This document shows positions 7,881 through 14,210 of a stretch of 14,277 bases of DNA, in pieces (the first letter of the stretch is position 1; the number at the start of each line of letters is the position of its first letter). The notes beneath the pieces are model-generated. The model had not been told where the DNA came from, ran no database searches, and saw only the letters and a list, made by a program, of their open reading frames with translations. Where the stretch lies: NCBI GenBank assembly GCA_021845645.1, contig JAJZVM010000103.1, positions 1 to 14,277 on the forward strand. Direction: 5' to 3'. The position numbers and the translations under genes were made by a program. The stretch comes from Bacillota bacterium. Lineage in GTDB: Bacteria; Bacillota_E; JAJZYS01; JAJYTV01.

Positions 7881-9107
7881 TTATTCGGATGCGCTGGCCT
7901 CCACCTGCGGTCCATTCGCAACGCCGTCGACAAAGGCCGCCTCCACCTCCTGCTCGGTGAGCCCCACCTCGCGCAGGATGCGCCTGGTGTGCTGCCCGTG
8001 CAGAGGAGGAGGTGTCCGCGGCTCGGCGGGCGTACCCGTGAACCGCCACGGCAGACGCACCTGCCTGAGGTTCGGGATGAGGGGGTGGTCCATCTCGACC
8101 ACCGTTCCGGCCTTCGCCACCTCCGGGCTCACGAAGACCTCGCTCACGGTCCTGATCGGGCCGCAGGGAATTCCGGCGGCGGTGAGAGCCTCGAGCCACT
8201 CTGCTCGGCCGCGCGACGAGAGCGCGCCGTCAATCGCCTCCTTGAGGGCCTGCCGGTGGAGCACGCGCTGCGGGTTTGTCGCAAAGCGCTCGTCGCGGAC
8301 CCACTCCGGATGGCCGAGCGCGTCGGCGAGGCTCTTGAACTGCCGGTCGTTGCCGACGCCCAGGGTGAGCGGCCCGTCCATCGCCTCGAACGTCTCGTAG
8401 GGAGCCATCGACGGGTGGGCGTTGCCGTAGCGCCTTGCGGGCTCACCTGTAAGCAGGTGGCTCGAGGCCACGTTCGCCAGCATCGCCACCTCGCACTCGA
8501 AGAGCGACACCGAGACGTGCTGGCCTCTGCCGGTCTGGCTCCGGGCGTACAGCGCCGCCAGGATGCCACTGAGCAGGAATGAGCTCGTGAAGAGGTCGGC
8601 GGCCGCGACGCCCACCTTGTACGGTGGTCCCTCCTCGGGCCCGGTGATGGACATCAGCCCGCCGGCCCCCTGGATGACGAAGTCGTAGCCGGCCCGGTCG
8701 TCGCCGAGCGGGTAGCCCCGGACGCTCGCGGTGATCAGCGAGGGATTGTTCCGGCGCATCCGCTCGAGCGACAGGTTGAACCGCTCGAAGTTGCCCGGGC
8801 GGAAGTTCTCGACAACCACGTCCGCCCAGCCGAGCGCCAGACGCCGCACGACGTCCTGCGCGAGCGGGCGCGTCAGGTCGAGCGCGATGCTCTCCTTGTT
8901 CCGGTTCACACCGAGGTAGTAGGCCGACTCGCCCTTGACGAAGGGCGGCCCCCAACTGCGCGTCTCGTCCCCTTCCTGCACGTGCTCCACCTTGATGACG
9001 CGCGCCCCCAGCTCGCCGAGCGCCATGGTGGCATACGGCCCTGCGAGCACGCGCGAGAGGTCGAGCACCTTCACTCCGGCGAGCGGACCCTGTCCCCCGC
9101 TAGACAC
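7881..9107 (-). CDS. Class III CoA-transferase (CaiB/BaiF family)
   Basis: Cytoplasmic family III CoA-transferase, which moves CoA between carboxylic acids via an aspartyl intermediate (formyl-CoA, carnitine, succinyl-CoA:acid types). The 408 aa are normal length. The N-terminal domain reads PLAGVKVLDLSRVLAGPY (8-25), then NRNKESIALDL (68-78) and VVENFRPG (98-105). The nucleophile is Asp171 in KVGVAAADLFTS, equivalent to Asp169 of formyl-CoA transferase; FECEVAMLAN follows. The start is GTG at 9107, inside the end of the aminotransferase gene (8-nt overlap). There is no good ribosome site, so it probably depends on coupled translation. The substrate acid is unknown. Being downstream of an aminotransferase-fold enzyme suggests a keto or other acid derived from an amino compound is activated here (inference). 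Confidence 0.93.
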   Translation of the reverse strand: MSSGGQGPLAGVKVLDLSRVLAGPYATMALGELGARVIKVEHVQEGDETRSWGPPFVKGESAYYLGVNRNKESIALDLTRPLAQDVVRRLALGWADVVVENFRPGNFERFNLSLERMRRNNPSLITASVRGYPLGDDRAGYDFVIQGAGGLMSITGPEEGPPYKVGVAAADLFTSSFLLSGILAALYARSQTGRGQHVSVSLFECEVAMLANVASSHLLTGEPARRYGNAHPSMAPYETFEAMDGPLTLGVGNDRQFKSLADALGHPEWVRDERFATNPQRVLHRQALKEAIDGALSSRGRAEWLEALTAAGIPCGPIRTVSEVFVSPEVAKAGTVVEMDHPLIPNLRQVRLPWRFTGTPAEPRTPPPLHGQHTRRILREVGLTEQEVEAAFVDGVANGPQVEASASE

Positions 9108-10260
9108 GGGCCGTCAGAGCGGCGATGGCCCGGTGGGCCGCCGCGACGTCGTCGAGGTTGTTGTAGGGGCCGAACGAAAAGCGCACCGCGCCGGGGCCGA
9201 ACTCACCGACGGCGCGCGCGATCACGCCGCCCTCGGCCAGCCGCCCGACCACATCCCCGAGCTGCTCGGGGAAGCGCAACGTGCACATGGCGGCACGCTG
9301 CGGCACCCCTACGAGTTCACTGCCTTGCGGCAGTCCGTCGACGAACGCGTCGGCGAGACGCCTCTGGTGCTGCTCGATCGTCATGGAGCCGATCTCCGCC
9401 CTCAGGGCCAGCGCGGCTTCGAGTCCCTCGAAGAGCGGCCAGTTCGCGGTGCCCACCTCGAAGCGGCGCGCCTCCTGGCGCCAGGCCACATCCTCTTGCT
9501 CGCGCCCTGCGAGGTCTTGCTCGGCGGAACCGCTGCCGGCCGGCAACAGGCCCAGCTTCTCGAGGTTGTCCGGCCGGACGTAGATGCCGGAAGTGCCGAC
9601 GGGACCGAGCAGCCACTTGTGGCCGGAGAACGGGTAGAAGTCCGGATCGATCGTGCCGAGATCGACCTGCAACTGGCCGAGGGCCTGCGCACCGTCGATC
9701 AGCGACAACACCCCGCGGTCGCGGCACAACCGGGCGATGGCCGCCGCCGGCAGCACCCGGCCGCTGGTCTGGAGCACATGGCTGACCGCAACCAGCCGCG
9801 TCCTCGGGCCGATCATCCTGGCGAGCCCGTCGAGCAGTTCCTCGTCCGTAGGGGCCATCCGCCAGGGAATCACGCGGATTCGACCCATCGCCTCGAGGCC
9901 CCGCCAGGGGAAGCGGTTCGCCGGGTGCTCCTCGGCCCCGACGATGACTTCGTCGCCGGCGTCGAAGCGCAGCCCCTGGGCCACCCAGTTGATCGCCTGC
10001 GTCACATTGCCGGCGAACGCAACACTGGCCTGCGGCACACCGAGCAGGAGCGCCATCGCCCCGCGCACGGCCGCCATGCCCTCGCGCCTGCGCTCGTAAG
10101 CCTGCGGCCAGCCGGCACCTTCCACCTGCCACTGCTCGTAGGCCTTGAAGAAGCGCACCGTCACCGTCTGCGGTGCGGCGCCCATGGTACCGGTGTTCAG
10201 GTAAACCTTGCGCCGCACGACCGGTACGTCGGCGCGCAGGTCCTCGAGCGTGTAACCCAT
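9100..10260 (-). CDS. Class V aminotransferase-fold PLP enzyme, cysteine-desulfurase-like
   Basis: Fold-type I PLP enzyme of the class V family (cysteine desulfurase / isopenicillin N epimerase / kynureninase relatives), 386 aa, cytoplasmic. Key residues are visible: EEHPAN with His112 (ring stacking), DGAQALGQ with Asp189 (pyridine N), and SGHKWLLGPVG with Lys215 (Schiff base). The C-terminal region lacks the RxGxHC-type catalytic-cysteine loop of SufS/IscS-like desulfurases; the equivalent stretch reads ARAVGEFGPGAVRFSF. It is therefore probably not a desulfurase but a transaminase, lyase or epimerase of unknown substrate. Two ATGs compete: 10266 is only 2 nt from GAGGAGG, while 10260 has 8-nt spacing and was chosen. 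It overlaps the CoA-transferase gene by 8 nt and is the first gene of that operon. It diverges from the methyltransferase gene. Confidence 0.88.
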   Translation of the reverse strand: MGYTLEDLRADVPVVRRKVYLNTGTMGAAPQTVTVRFFKAYEQWQVEGAGWPQAYERRREGMAAVRGAMALLLGVPQASVAFAGNVTQAINWVAQGLRFDAGDEVIVGAEEHPANRFPWRGLEAMGRIRVIPWRMAPTDEELLDGLARMIGPRTRLVAVSHVLQTSGRVLPAAAIARLCRDRGVLSLIDGAQALGQLQVDLGTIDPDFYPFSGHKWLLGPVGTSGIYVRPDNLEKLGLLPAGSGSAEQDLAGREQEDVAWRQEARRFEVGTANWPLFEGLEAALALRAEIGSMTIEQHQRRLADAFVDGLPQGSELVGVPQRAAMCTLRFPEQLGDVVGRLAEGGVIARAVGEFGPGAVRFSFGPYNNLDDVAAAHRAIAALTARV

Positions 10261-10429
10261 GGCCATGGCCTCCTCGCTCGTCCTCTTACGCCGGATCGCG
10301 ATCGGTCACCTGCCGTTCTGTCTGCTATCATCCTAGAGGCGACATTGCGCATCGGTTCGGAAGGCGGCGAATCTTACGTCGGACCCCATACGGGATGGGA
10401 AGACCGCCAGGCTACGGCGGTTCTACGGC

Positions 10430-11050
10430 ATGGCGCATCGGCTCTACGACATGTTCATGTTCGAGACGTCGCAGGAAACCTGGGAGGCGGCATTGGCCCT
10501 TTTGCACCCCTCGCCGGGAGAACAGGTGCTGGACGTGGGCACCGGTACCGGTAGACTTGCCATCGCCCTCGGGGACCAGGTCGGCGACGAAGGCAAGGTC
10601 TACGGCGTCGACATCTCTCCCGCCATGCTGCGCCAGGCGCGGCGCCAGGTCGCCCGAACGCCGATCTCGGACCGAATCGATCTGCGGCTCGGCGACATCC
10701 GCGCCCTGCCTTTCGCGGACGGCAGCCTCGACGGGGCGGTTGTCAGCCTCGTCCTCGAACTCCTGCCGCCCGAAGGGACATCCGCCGCCCTCGCGGAACT
10801 GCGTCGCGTCGTACGTCCCGGCGGGCGCATCGTCCTTGCCGCCTTGGCCGAGGAGATGCCTTACGGGCGGACGCTTTCCTTCTATCTTGTGCTGCGCAGC
10901 ATCTTCCGGCTCGCCGCGCTCGGACGGCCACTCGCCCTGCGCAAGCTGGCGACGCAGGCAGGGCTTCTGGCGCGCATCTCCATGCGGCGCGACCTGCTGC
11001 GCCTGCCGATCGATATCCTGCTCTGCGAAGTGCCGAAGACGGCCGACTGA
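10430..11050 (+). CDS. Class I SAM-dependent methyltransferase
   Basis: Small cytoplasmic methyltransferase of 206 aa with a Rossmann-like SAM fold of the UbiE/Methyltransf_11 type. Motif I is VLDVGTGTGRLAIAL (33-47), the acidic ribose-binding residue is Asp61 in VYGVDIS, motif II is around LGDIRALPF (87-95), and the post-II motif is LRRVVRPGGRIVL (124-136). The substrate is unknown: these enzymes methylate quinones, lipids or small metabolites. ATG 10430 is the first normal start after an in-frame TAG at 10334, but it has only a weak ribosome site. The codons just before it translate to KTARLRRFYG, like the beginning of related proteins, so the true start may be a non-canonical codon upstream. 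It is divergent from the aminotransferase operon, and a strong terminator follows 16 nt after the stop. Confidence 0.87.
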   Translation: MAHRLYDMFMFETSQETWEAALALLHPSPGEQVLDVGTGTGRLAIALGDQVGDEGKVYGVDISPAMLRQARRQVARTPISDRIDLRLGDIRALPFADGSLDGAVVSLVLELLPPEGTSAALAELRRVVRPGGRIVLAALAEEMPYGRTLSFYLVLRSIFRLAALGRPLALRKLATQAGLLARISMRRDLLRLPIDILLCEVPKTAD

Positions 11051-11066
11051 TCTTCCGCGCGACCCG

Positions 11067-11105
11067 TGCCGCCGCAGGCCTTGGCTTGCGGCGGCATTCT
11101 CTTGC
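11067..11105 (+). terminator. Rho-independent terminator of the methyltransferase gene
   Basis: TGCCGCCGCA (11067-11076) and TGCGGCGGCA (11087-11096) form a perfect 10-bp stem. A G·T wobble and two more GC pairs extend it to a CTTG loop. The T-rich TTCTCTTGCCCTT follows immediately. Confidence 0.8.
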
Positions 11106-11158
11106 CCTTCCCGGCGCAGACTGAGGGCAACCTGCTGCGCCGCCGTGCCCGGCAGTGT

Positions 11159-11173
11159 GGGTCCATCGGACCC
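11159..11173 (+). other. Short perfect inverted repeat upstream of the NRAMP gene
   Basis: GGGTCC-ATC-GGACCC, a 6-bp stem with a 3-nt loop, lies 43 nt before the -35 of the NRAMP promoter. It could be an upstream operator, or a chance hairpin at this GC content. No factor can be named. Confidence 0.25.
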
Positions 11174-11215
11174 TCGCGGGCGGTCTTGTGACCCTTGACG
11201 CCTTCACGCAGAAAT

Positions 11216-11243
11216 TTGACCGTTTGTTAGGCAGACCTAATTT
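11216..11243 (+). promoter_or_regulatory. NRAMP-gene promoter with DtxR/MntR-like operator
   Basis: TTGACC (11216-11221) and TAATTT (11238-11243), spaced 16 bp, form a plausible sigma-70-type promoter whose transcript would start about 20 nt before the gene. Between and partly over the -10 lies the perfect palindrome TTAGG-CAGA-CCTAA (11227-11240). TTAGG/CCTAA half-sites are those of DtxR/IdeR/MntR-type metal repressors (DtxR consensus outer arms TTAGG and CCTAA), and the position would block RNA polymerase. The palindrome is seen directly; the repressor is inferred. The leader is too short for a yybP-ykoY manganese riboswitch. Confidence 0.55.
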
Positions 11244-11270
11244 CTACACCGGACCGCGAGGAGGTGCGCC

Positions 11271-12602
11271 GTGCGACGCGAAGGCGCTGGCTACGCCGTC
11301 TCCGAACAGCTGCAGCGTGGCCGCACCCGGCGCGCCACCGCGGCCGCCGCCGAGCCGCCCAAGACCGGGGCCCGGCGCGCGGGTTTCGGCCGGCTCTTCC
11401 TGCTCGGCGCCGTACTCGGCCCCGGGCTCATGGTGATGCTCGCCGACACCGATGTCGGCAGCGTCGTGACCGCGGCGCAGTCCGGTGCGCTTTGGGGCTA
11501 CGGCATGCTGCTGCCGCAGCTCCTGCTCATTCCGGTGCTGTACGTCGTGCAGGAGATGACCGTGCGCCTCGGCGTGCTCACACGCAAGGGACACGGCGAG
11601 CTGATCCGCGACACCTTCGGCCGGCCCTGGGCCTTCCTGTCGGTCCTCACCCTTTTCGTTGCGGCGGTCGGCGCGCTGGTCACCGAATTCGCAGGAATCG
11701 CCGGCGTCGGGCAGCTGTTCGGCGTCCCGAAGGTCTACAGCGTCGGCGCCGCCGCGCTGCTCCTGATCGGCCTGGGCGTCACCGGCAGCTATCGGCGCGT
11801 CGAGCGCGTGGGCATCGCCCTTGGGCTCTTCGAGCTGCTCTTCCTGCCGGCCGCCCTGATGTCCCATCCCGATCCCGTCGCGCTCGTTCATGGGCTGGGC
11901 CAGTTGCCGCTCGGCAACCATGGCTATCTCCTGCTTCTCGCCGCCAACGTCGGCGCCGTCATCATGCCATGGATGGTCTTCTACCAGCAGGGGGCCGTGA
12001 TCGACAAGGGCCTTCGGCCGCGCCAGTTGCGCGGCGCCCGCCTCGACACCCTGGTGGGGGCGGTCGTGACGCAGCTCGTGATGATCTTCGTGGTGGTCGC
12101 CGTCGCCGCGACGATCGGTCGCTCGGGTCACGCGGCGGCTCTCCAGAGCATCCCGGAGATCTCCCGCGCGCTCGAGCCCTTCCTCGGATTCGCCGGCGCG
12201 AAGCTGGCGTTCGGTCTCGGCATCCTCGGCGCGTCGCTGGTAGCGGCCATCGTGGTCTCGGTGGCTGCCGCCTTCGGCATCGGCGAAGCCTTCGGCTGTC
12301 CGCACAGTCTCAATAGCCAGGTCGGCGAGGCCTCGCACTTCTACCTCGCGTACGTCCTGGCGCTGGTGCTTGGGGCAGCAGTGGTGCTGACAGGCCTCCC
12401 GCTCATCCATCTGACCATCGACATCGAAGTGATGAACGCGATCCTGCTGCCCGTGGTGCTGGGCTTCCTGCTCGCGCTCGAGGCGAAGGCCCTGCCTGCC
12501 CAGGCACGCATGCGCGGCCCGTACCGCTGGTTTGTCTACCTCGCCACCGGCTCGGTCATCCTGGTCGGGCTGGTGACCACGTTCCATGCGGTTGCCGGCT
12601 AA
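11271..12602 (+). CDS. NRAMP-family divalent metal transporter, atypical metal site
   Basis: Integral inner-membrane protein of 443 aa with about eleven hydrophobic helices after a basic 40-aa N-terminus; LeuT-fold NRAMP family, likely H+-coupled metal uptake. Family signals are GPGLMVM before the TM1 break (50-56), SGALWGYGMLLPQLLLIP (71-88), RKGHGELI (105-112) and TEFAGIAGVGQLFG (138-151). The canonical TM1 metal motif DPGN is replaced by ADTDVGS (58-64), and the TM6 MPH motif reads MPW (232-234) followed by FYQQ. Asp is kept but the Asn, Met-His context differs, so the ion could be Mn, Fe or, as in NRAMP-related magnesium transporters, something harder. The start is GTG at 11271 with GAGGAGG at 11258-11264. 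It is monocistronic, ended by a bidirectional terminator. A DtxR/MntR-like operator in the promoter supports Mn/Fe-responsive expression. Confidence 0.88.
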   Translation: MRREGAGYAVSEQLQRGRTRRATAAAAEPPKTGARRAGFGRLFLLGAVLGPGLMVMLADTDVGSVVTAAQSGALWGYGMLLPQLLLIPVLYVVQEMTVRLGVLTRKGHGELIRDTFGRPWAFLSVLTLFVAAVGALVTEFAGIAGVGQLFGVPKVYSVGAAALLLIGLGVTGSYRRVERVGIALGLFELLFLPAALMSHPDPVALVHGLGQLPLGNHGYLLLLAANVGAVIMPWMVFYQQGAVIDKGLRPRQLRGARLDTLVGAVVTQLVMIFVVVAVAATIGRSGHAAALQSIPEISRALEPFLGFAGAKLAFGLGILGASLVAAIVVSVAAAFGIGEAFGCPHSLNSQVGEASHFYLAYVLALVLGAAVVLTGLPLIHLTIDIEVMNAILLPVVLGFLLALEAKALPAQARMRGPYRWFVYLATGSVILVGLVTTFHAVAG

Positions 12603-12617
12603 CGCCGGCGGGACAGC

Positions 12618-12650
12618 CTGGGGCCCGCCGCACAGATGCGGCGGGCCCAG
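12618..12650. terminator. Bidirectional terminator between NRAMP gene and sdpI
   Basis: GGGCCCGCCGCA (12621-12632) and TGCGGCGGGCCC (12637-12648) are perfect 12-bp arms around CAGA. Two outer pairs can form past a bulged G. TGTCTTCC and CTTTTCC follow on the plus strand. It lies between two convergent stop codons (12602 and 12677). Confidence 0.8.
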
Positions 12651-12676
12651 TGTCTTCCGTCAGCTTTTCCTGGGCG

Positions 12677-13357
12677 CTACTCGCCTACGACGCCCCTGTA
12701 CGCAAGGTACGAGTAGACCGTCGTGAGCAGGACGGCGGCGACGATGCAGATCAGCAGGGCGACCCTGGCCCCTTCCGGCCAGAAGAACAGCAGGGCAACG
12801 GGCACGAGGCCCGCCAGCATGAACACCGGCCCCGCGAAGCGGTGCGTGCGCCGCCAGACCTCTTCATTGGAGAGCGTCCACGCCGTGCGTACGCCGACGA
12901 AGTAGTTGAAGCGCACCCGGCCGAGCGAATTGCCGATGAACATGAACAGGAGCCCGACGACCACCACCGCCATGTCCCCGGGATTGGCGGCGCTATGGCC
13001 TAGGTTGCGCCACATCGACCAGAAGAACATGAAGGCGATCACGAGGACGATCAGCAGGCGCAAGGACCGGTAGAACGGCAGGAAGTCCGGGTAGTTGCGC
13101 CGCCTCGGGTCGATGACGGGAACCACGAGCAGGAAGAGCCACACCACGACCGCCATGCCGATCGGCAGGAAGGCCGCCCACGGCGCCGACATCCAGCCGT
13201 TCGGCCGACCGTTCAGGCCGAAGTGCGTTGCCACGCGCATCGGCAGGTGCGGCATGGCCCAGATCCCCACAGCCAGCATGACGAGCCACACGAGGTACAC
13301 CGGCCAGTCGTGCCGTGCCTCGGTGGCCAGCCGATACTCCTTCGCCTTATCCGCCAT
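12677..13357 (-). CDS. sdpI: SdpI-family integral membrane protein (DUF1648 plus SdpI domains)
   Basis: Membrane protein of 226 aa with about six helices (near 18-36, 59-81, 99-116, 127-142, 175-192, 197-220). The N-terminal DUF1648-type region contains LPMRVATHFGLNGRPNGW (38-55). The C-terminal SdpI domain has the family signature NYFVGVRTAWTLSNEEVWR (151-169) with THRFAG after it. In Bacillus subtilis SdpI gives immunity to the SdpC toxin and, when toxin-bound, sequesters the repressor SdpR. Many SdpI homologues elsewhere have no toxin partner. ATG 13357 was chosen because GAGAGG lies 9 nt upstream; ATGs at 13378 and 13366 lack a usable spacing. It overlaps the sdpR stop by 11 nt (ATG within CAT-GGC), so the pair is co-translated. 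No sdpC-like gene is visible here. Confidence 0.88.
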   Translation of the reverse strand: MADKAKEYRLATEARHDWPVYLVWLVMLAVGIWAMPHLPMRVATHFGLNGRPNGWMSAPWAAFLPIGMAVVVWLFLLVVPVIDPRRRNYPDFLPFYRSLRLLIVLVIAFMFFWSMWRNLGHSAANPGDMAVVVVGLLFMFIGNSLGRVRFNYFVGVRTAWTLSNEEVWRRTHRFAGPVFMLAGLVPVALLFFWPEGARVALLICIVAAVLLTTVYSYLAYRGVVGE

Positions 13358-13643
13358 GACTCCCATCCTCTCCCCCATCGCCGCGGCTGAGAATCTCGAG
13401 ACCCCAGCCGAGCGCTTCCTGCAGCACCGTGGTGTGCAACGAGTAGATGATCATCTGACCCTGCCGCCGCGACACCACGAGGTCCGCCTGGCGCAGGGTG
13501 TTGAGATGGTGCGAGATGCTCGGCTTCGACAGGGTGAATGCCGCGGCGATCTCGCCCGCGCTGAGATCTCCCTGGCTGAGCATGCGCAGGATCTGCCGCC
13601 GCGTCGGGTCCGACAGAGCCTGAAAAACGTCGCCCAGGGGCAT
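13347..13643 (-). CDS. sdpR: ArsR/SdpR-family winged-helix repressor
   Basis: DNA-binding autorepressor of 98 aa. It opens with the family signature VFQALSDPTRRQILRML (6-22). The helix-turn-helix is LSAGEIAAAFTLSKPSISHHL (27-47) and the wing RRQGQMIIYSL (59-69). The protein contains no cysteine and no ELCVCDL-type site, so it is not a thiol-based arsenic, cadmium or zinc sensor. This and the linked sdpI favour the SdpR branch, where activity is controlled by sequestration to the membrane by SdpI. ATG 13643 has AAGGTG about 6 nt upstream. A dyad overlaps its promoter, fitting autoregulation. The Gly/Asp-rich C-terminal tail (87-98) is likely disordered. Confidence 0.9.
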   Translation of the reverse strand: MPLGDVFQALSDPTRRQILRMLSQGDLSAGEIAAAFTLSKPSISHHLNTLRQADLVVSRRQGQMIIYSLHTTVLQEALGWGLEILSRGDGGEDGSHGG

Positions 13644-13669
13644 CGCGCCGCACCTTCTTTCGTGTTTTT

Positions 13670-13698
13670 ATAATCATCTAACTATGTTGTCGCGTCAA
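13670..13698 (-). promoter_or_regulatory. sdpRI promoter with overlapping dyad, candidate SdpR operator
   Basis: On the minus strand TTGACG (13693-13698) and GATTAT (13670-13675) are spaced by 17 bp, placing the start of transcription near 13663, just before the ribosome site. ATAGTTA-GA-TGATTAT (13670-13685) is an imperfect dyad (5 of 7 pairs) that covers the -10 and part of the spacer. AT-rich dyads of this size are typical ArsR-family operators. SdpR binding is inferred. Confidence 0.45.
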
Positions 13699-14194
13699 GC
13701 GAACCCTGCATCTCCCCGCCGGCCGCGCCATCTTGTAGGATGGTTTTTAGGTGCCGAACGCAGGGGTCGACCATCCAGGTACCGGAAATCGGCGAGCAGA
13801 CCCGGCGCTCCGGTCCACTGGTCGCGGGTCCTTCGCCAGGCCAGATGGCGGCGCAGGTACGGCTTGGAGGTATGTGCCACGATCCGCCCAGGATCAGGAT
13901 TTTTAGCGTCCGCAGTGCGCTGCGACCCGCAAAACGGCGGCCGGACCCTGGCGAGTGGACCTAGATCATGCGACTTTTTTCACGTGCGCCTAGGGCCACT
14001 TTGTCAGATCGCGCGCCATACCGCTCTGGCAGATGGCCGTGGTGTGGGCATATTGCCCGGCCAACCTACCTACCGGCCGAACCAGCACGAAACGGACTAG
14101 ATGTTCATATGGCCTAATCGTCACAAGCGCGATAGTAGCTCCAGGCAGACAGCCCGCGTTGGGCAGCGCCGACGGCCGCGAGGCGCACTGCCAA
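13699..14194. other. Gene-free intergenic region of about 500 bp
   Basis: I see no credible gene. The open frames here are short, lack ribosome sites and match no family I know. No tRNA cloverleaf, riboswitch core or insertion-sequence end is evident. Small structures present: GGATGGT (13738-13744) paired with ACCATCC (13770-13776); GATCC-N5-GGATC (13881-13895); GGGCA-TAT-TGCCC (14046-14058); and a T6 run at 13975-13980. The composition is visibly less GC-rich than the coding DNA. It probably holds the promoter of the gene at 14211 and perhaps a decayed gene or small RNA. Confidence 0.5.
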
Positions 14195-14210
14195 GGGGAG
14201 GCAAAGTTCC

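Noticed and set aside
8935..10554. 539-codon open frame opposite the aminotransferase and CoA-transferase genes
   Set aside because: Same GC-driven antisense artefact. It ignores the start, stop and motif structure of the two real genes and has no ribosome site.
11097..11270. Manganese riboswitch (yybP-ykoY) in the NRAMP leader
   Set aside because: The predicted transcript leader is only about 20 nt, and no yybP-ykoY core elements were seen in the intergenic region.
11244..12587. 447-codon open frame opposite the NRAMP gene
   Set aside because: The translation is His/Asp/Glu/Gln-rich, the usual complement of a hydrophobic membrane-protein gene; it is a shadow.
13684..14100. 138-codon frame on the plus strand and a 61-codon frame on the minus strand (13695-13880)
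   Set aside because: Neither has a ribosome site or recognisable domain. The plus frame begins inside the sdpRI promoter, and both are Arg/Pro/Gly-rich low-information peptides.
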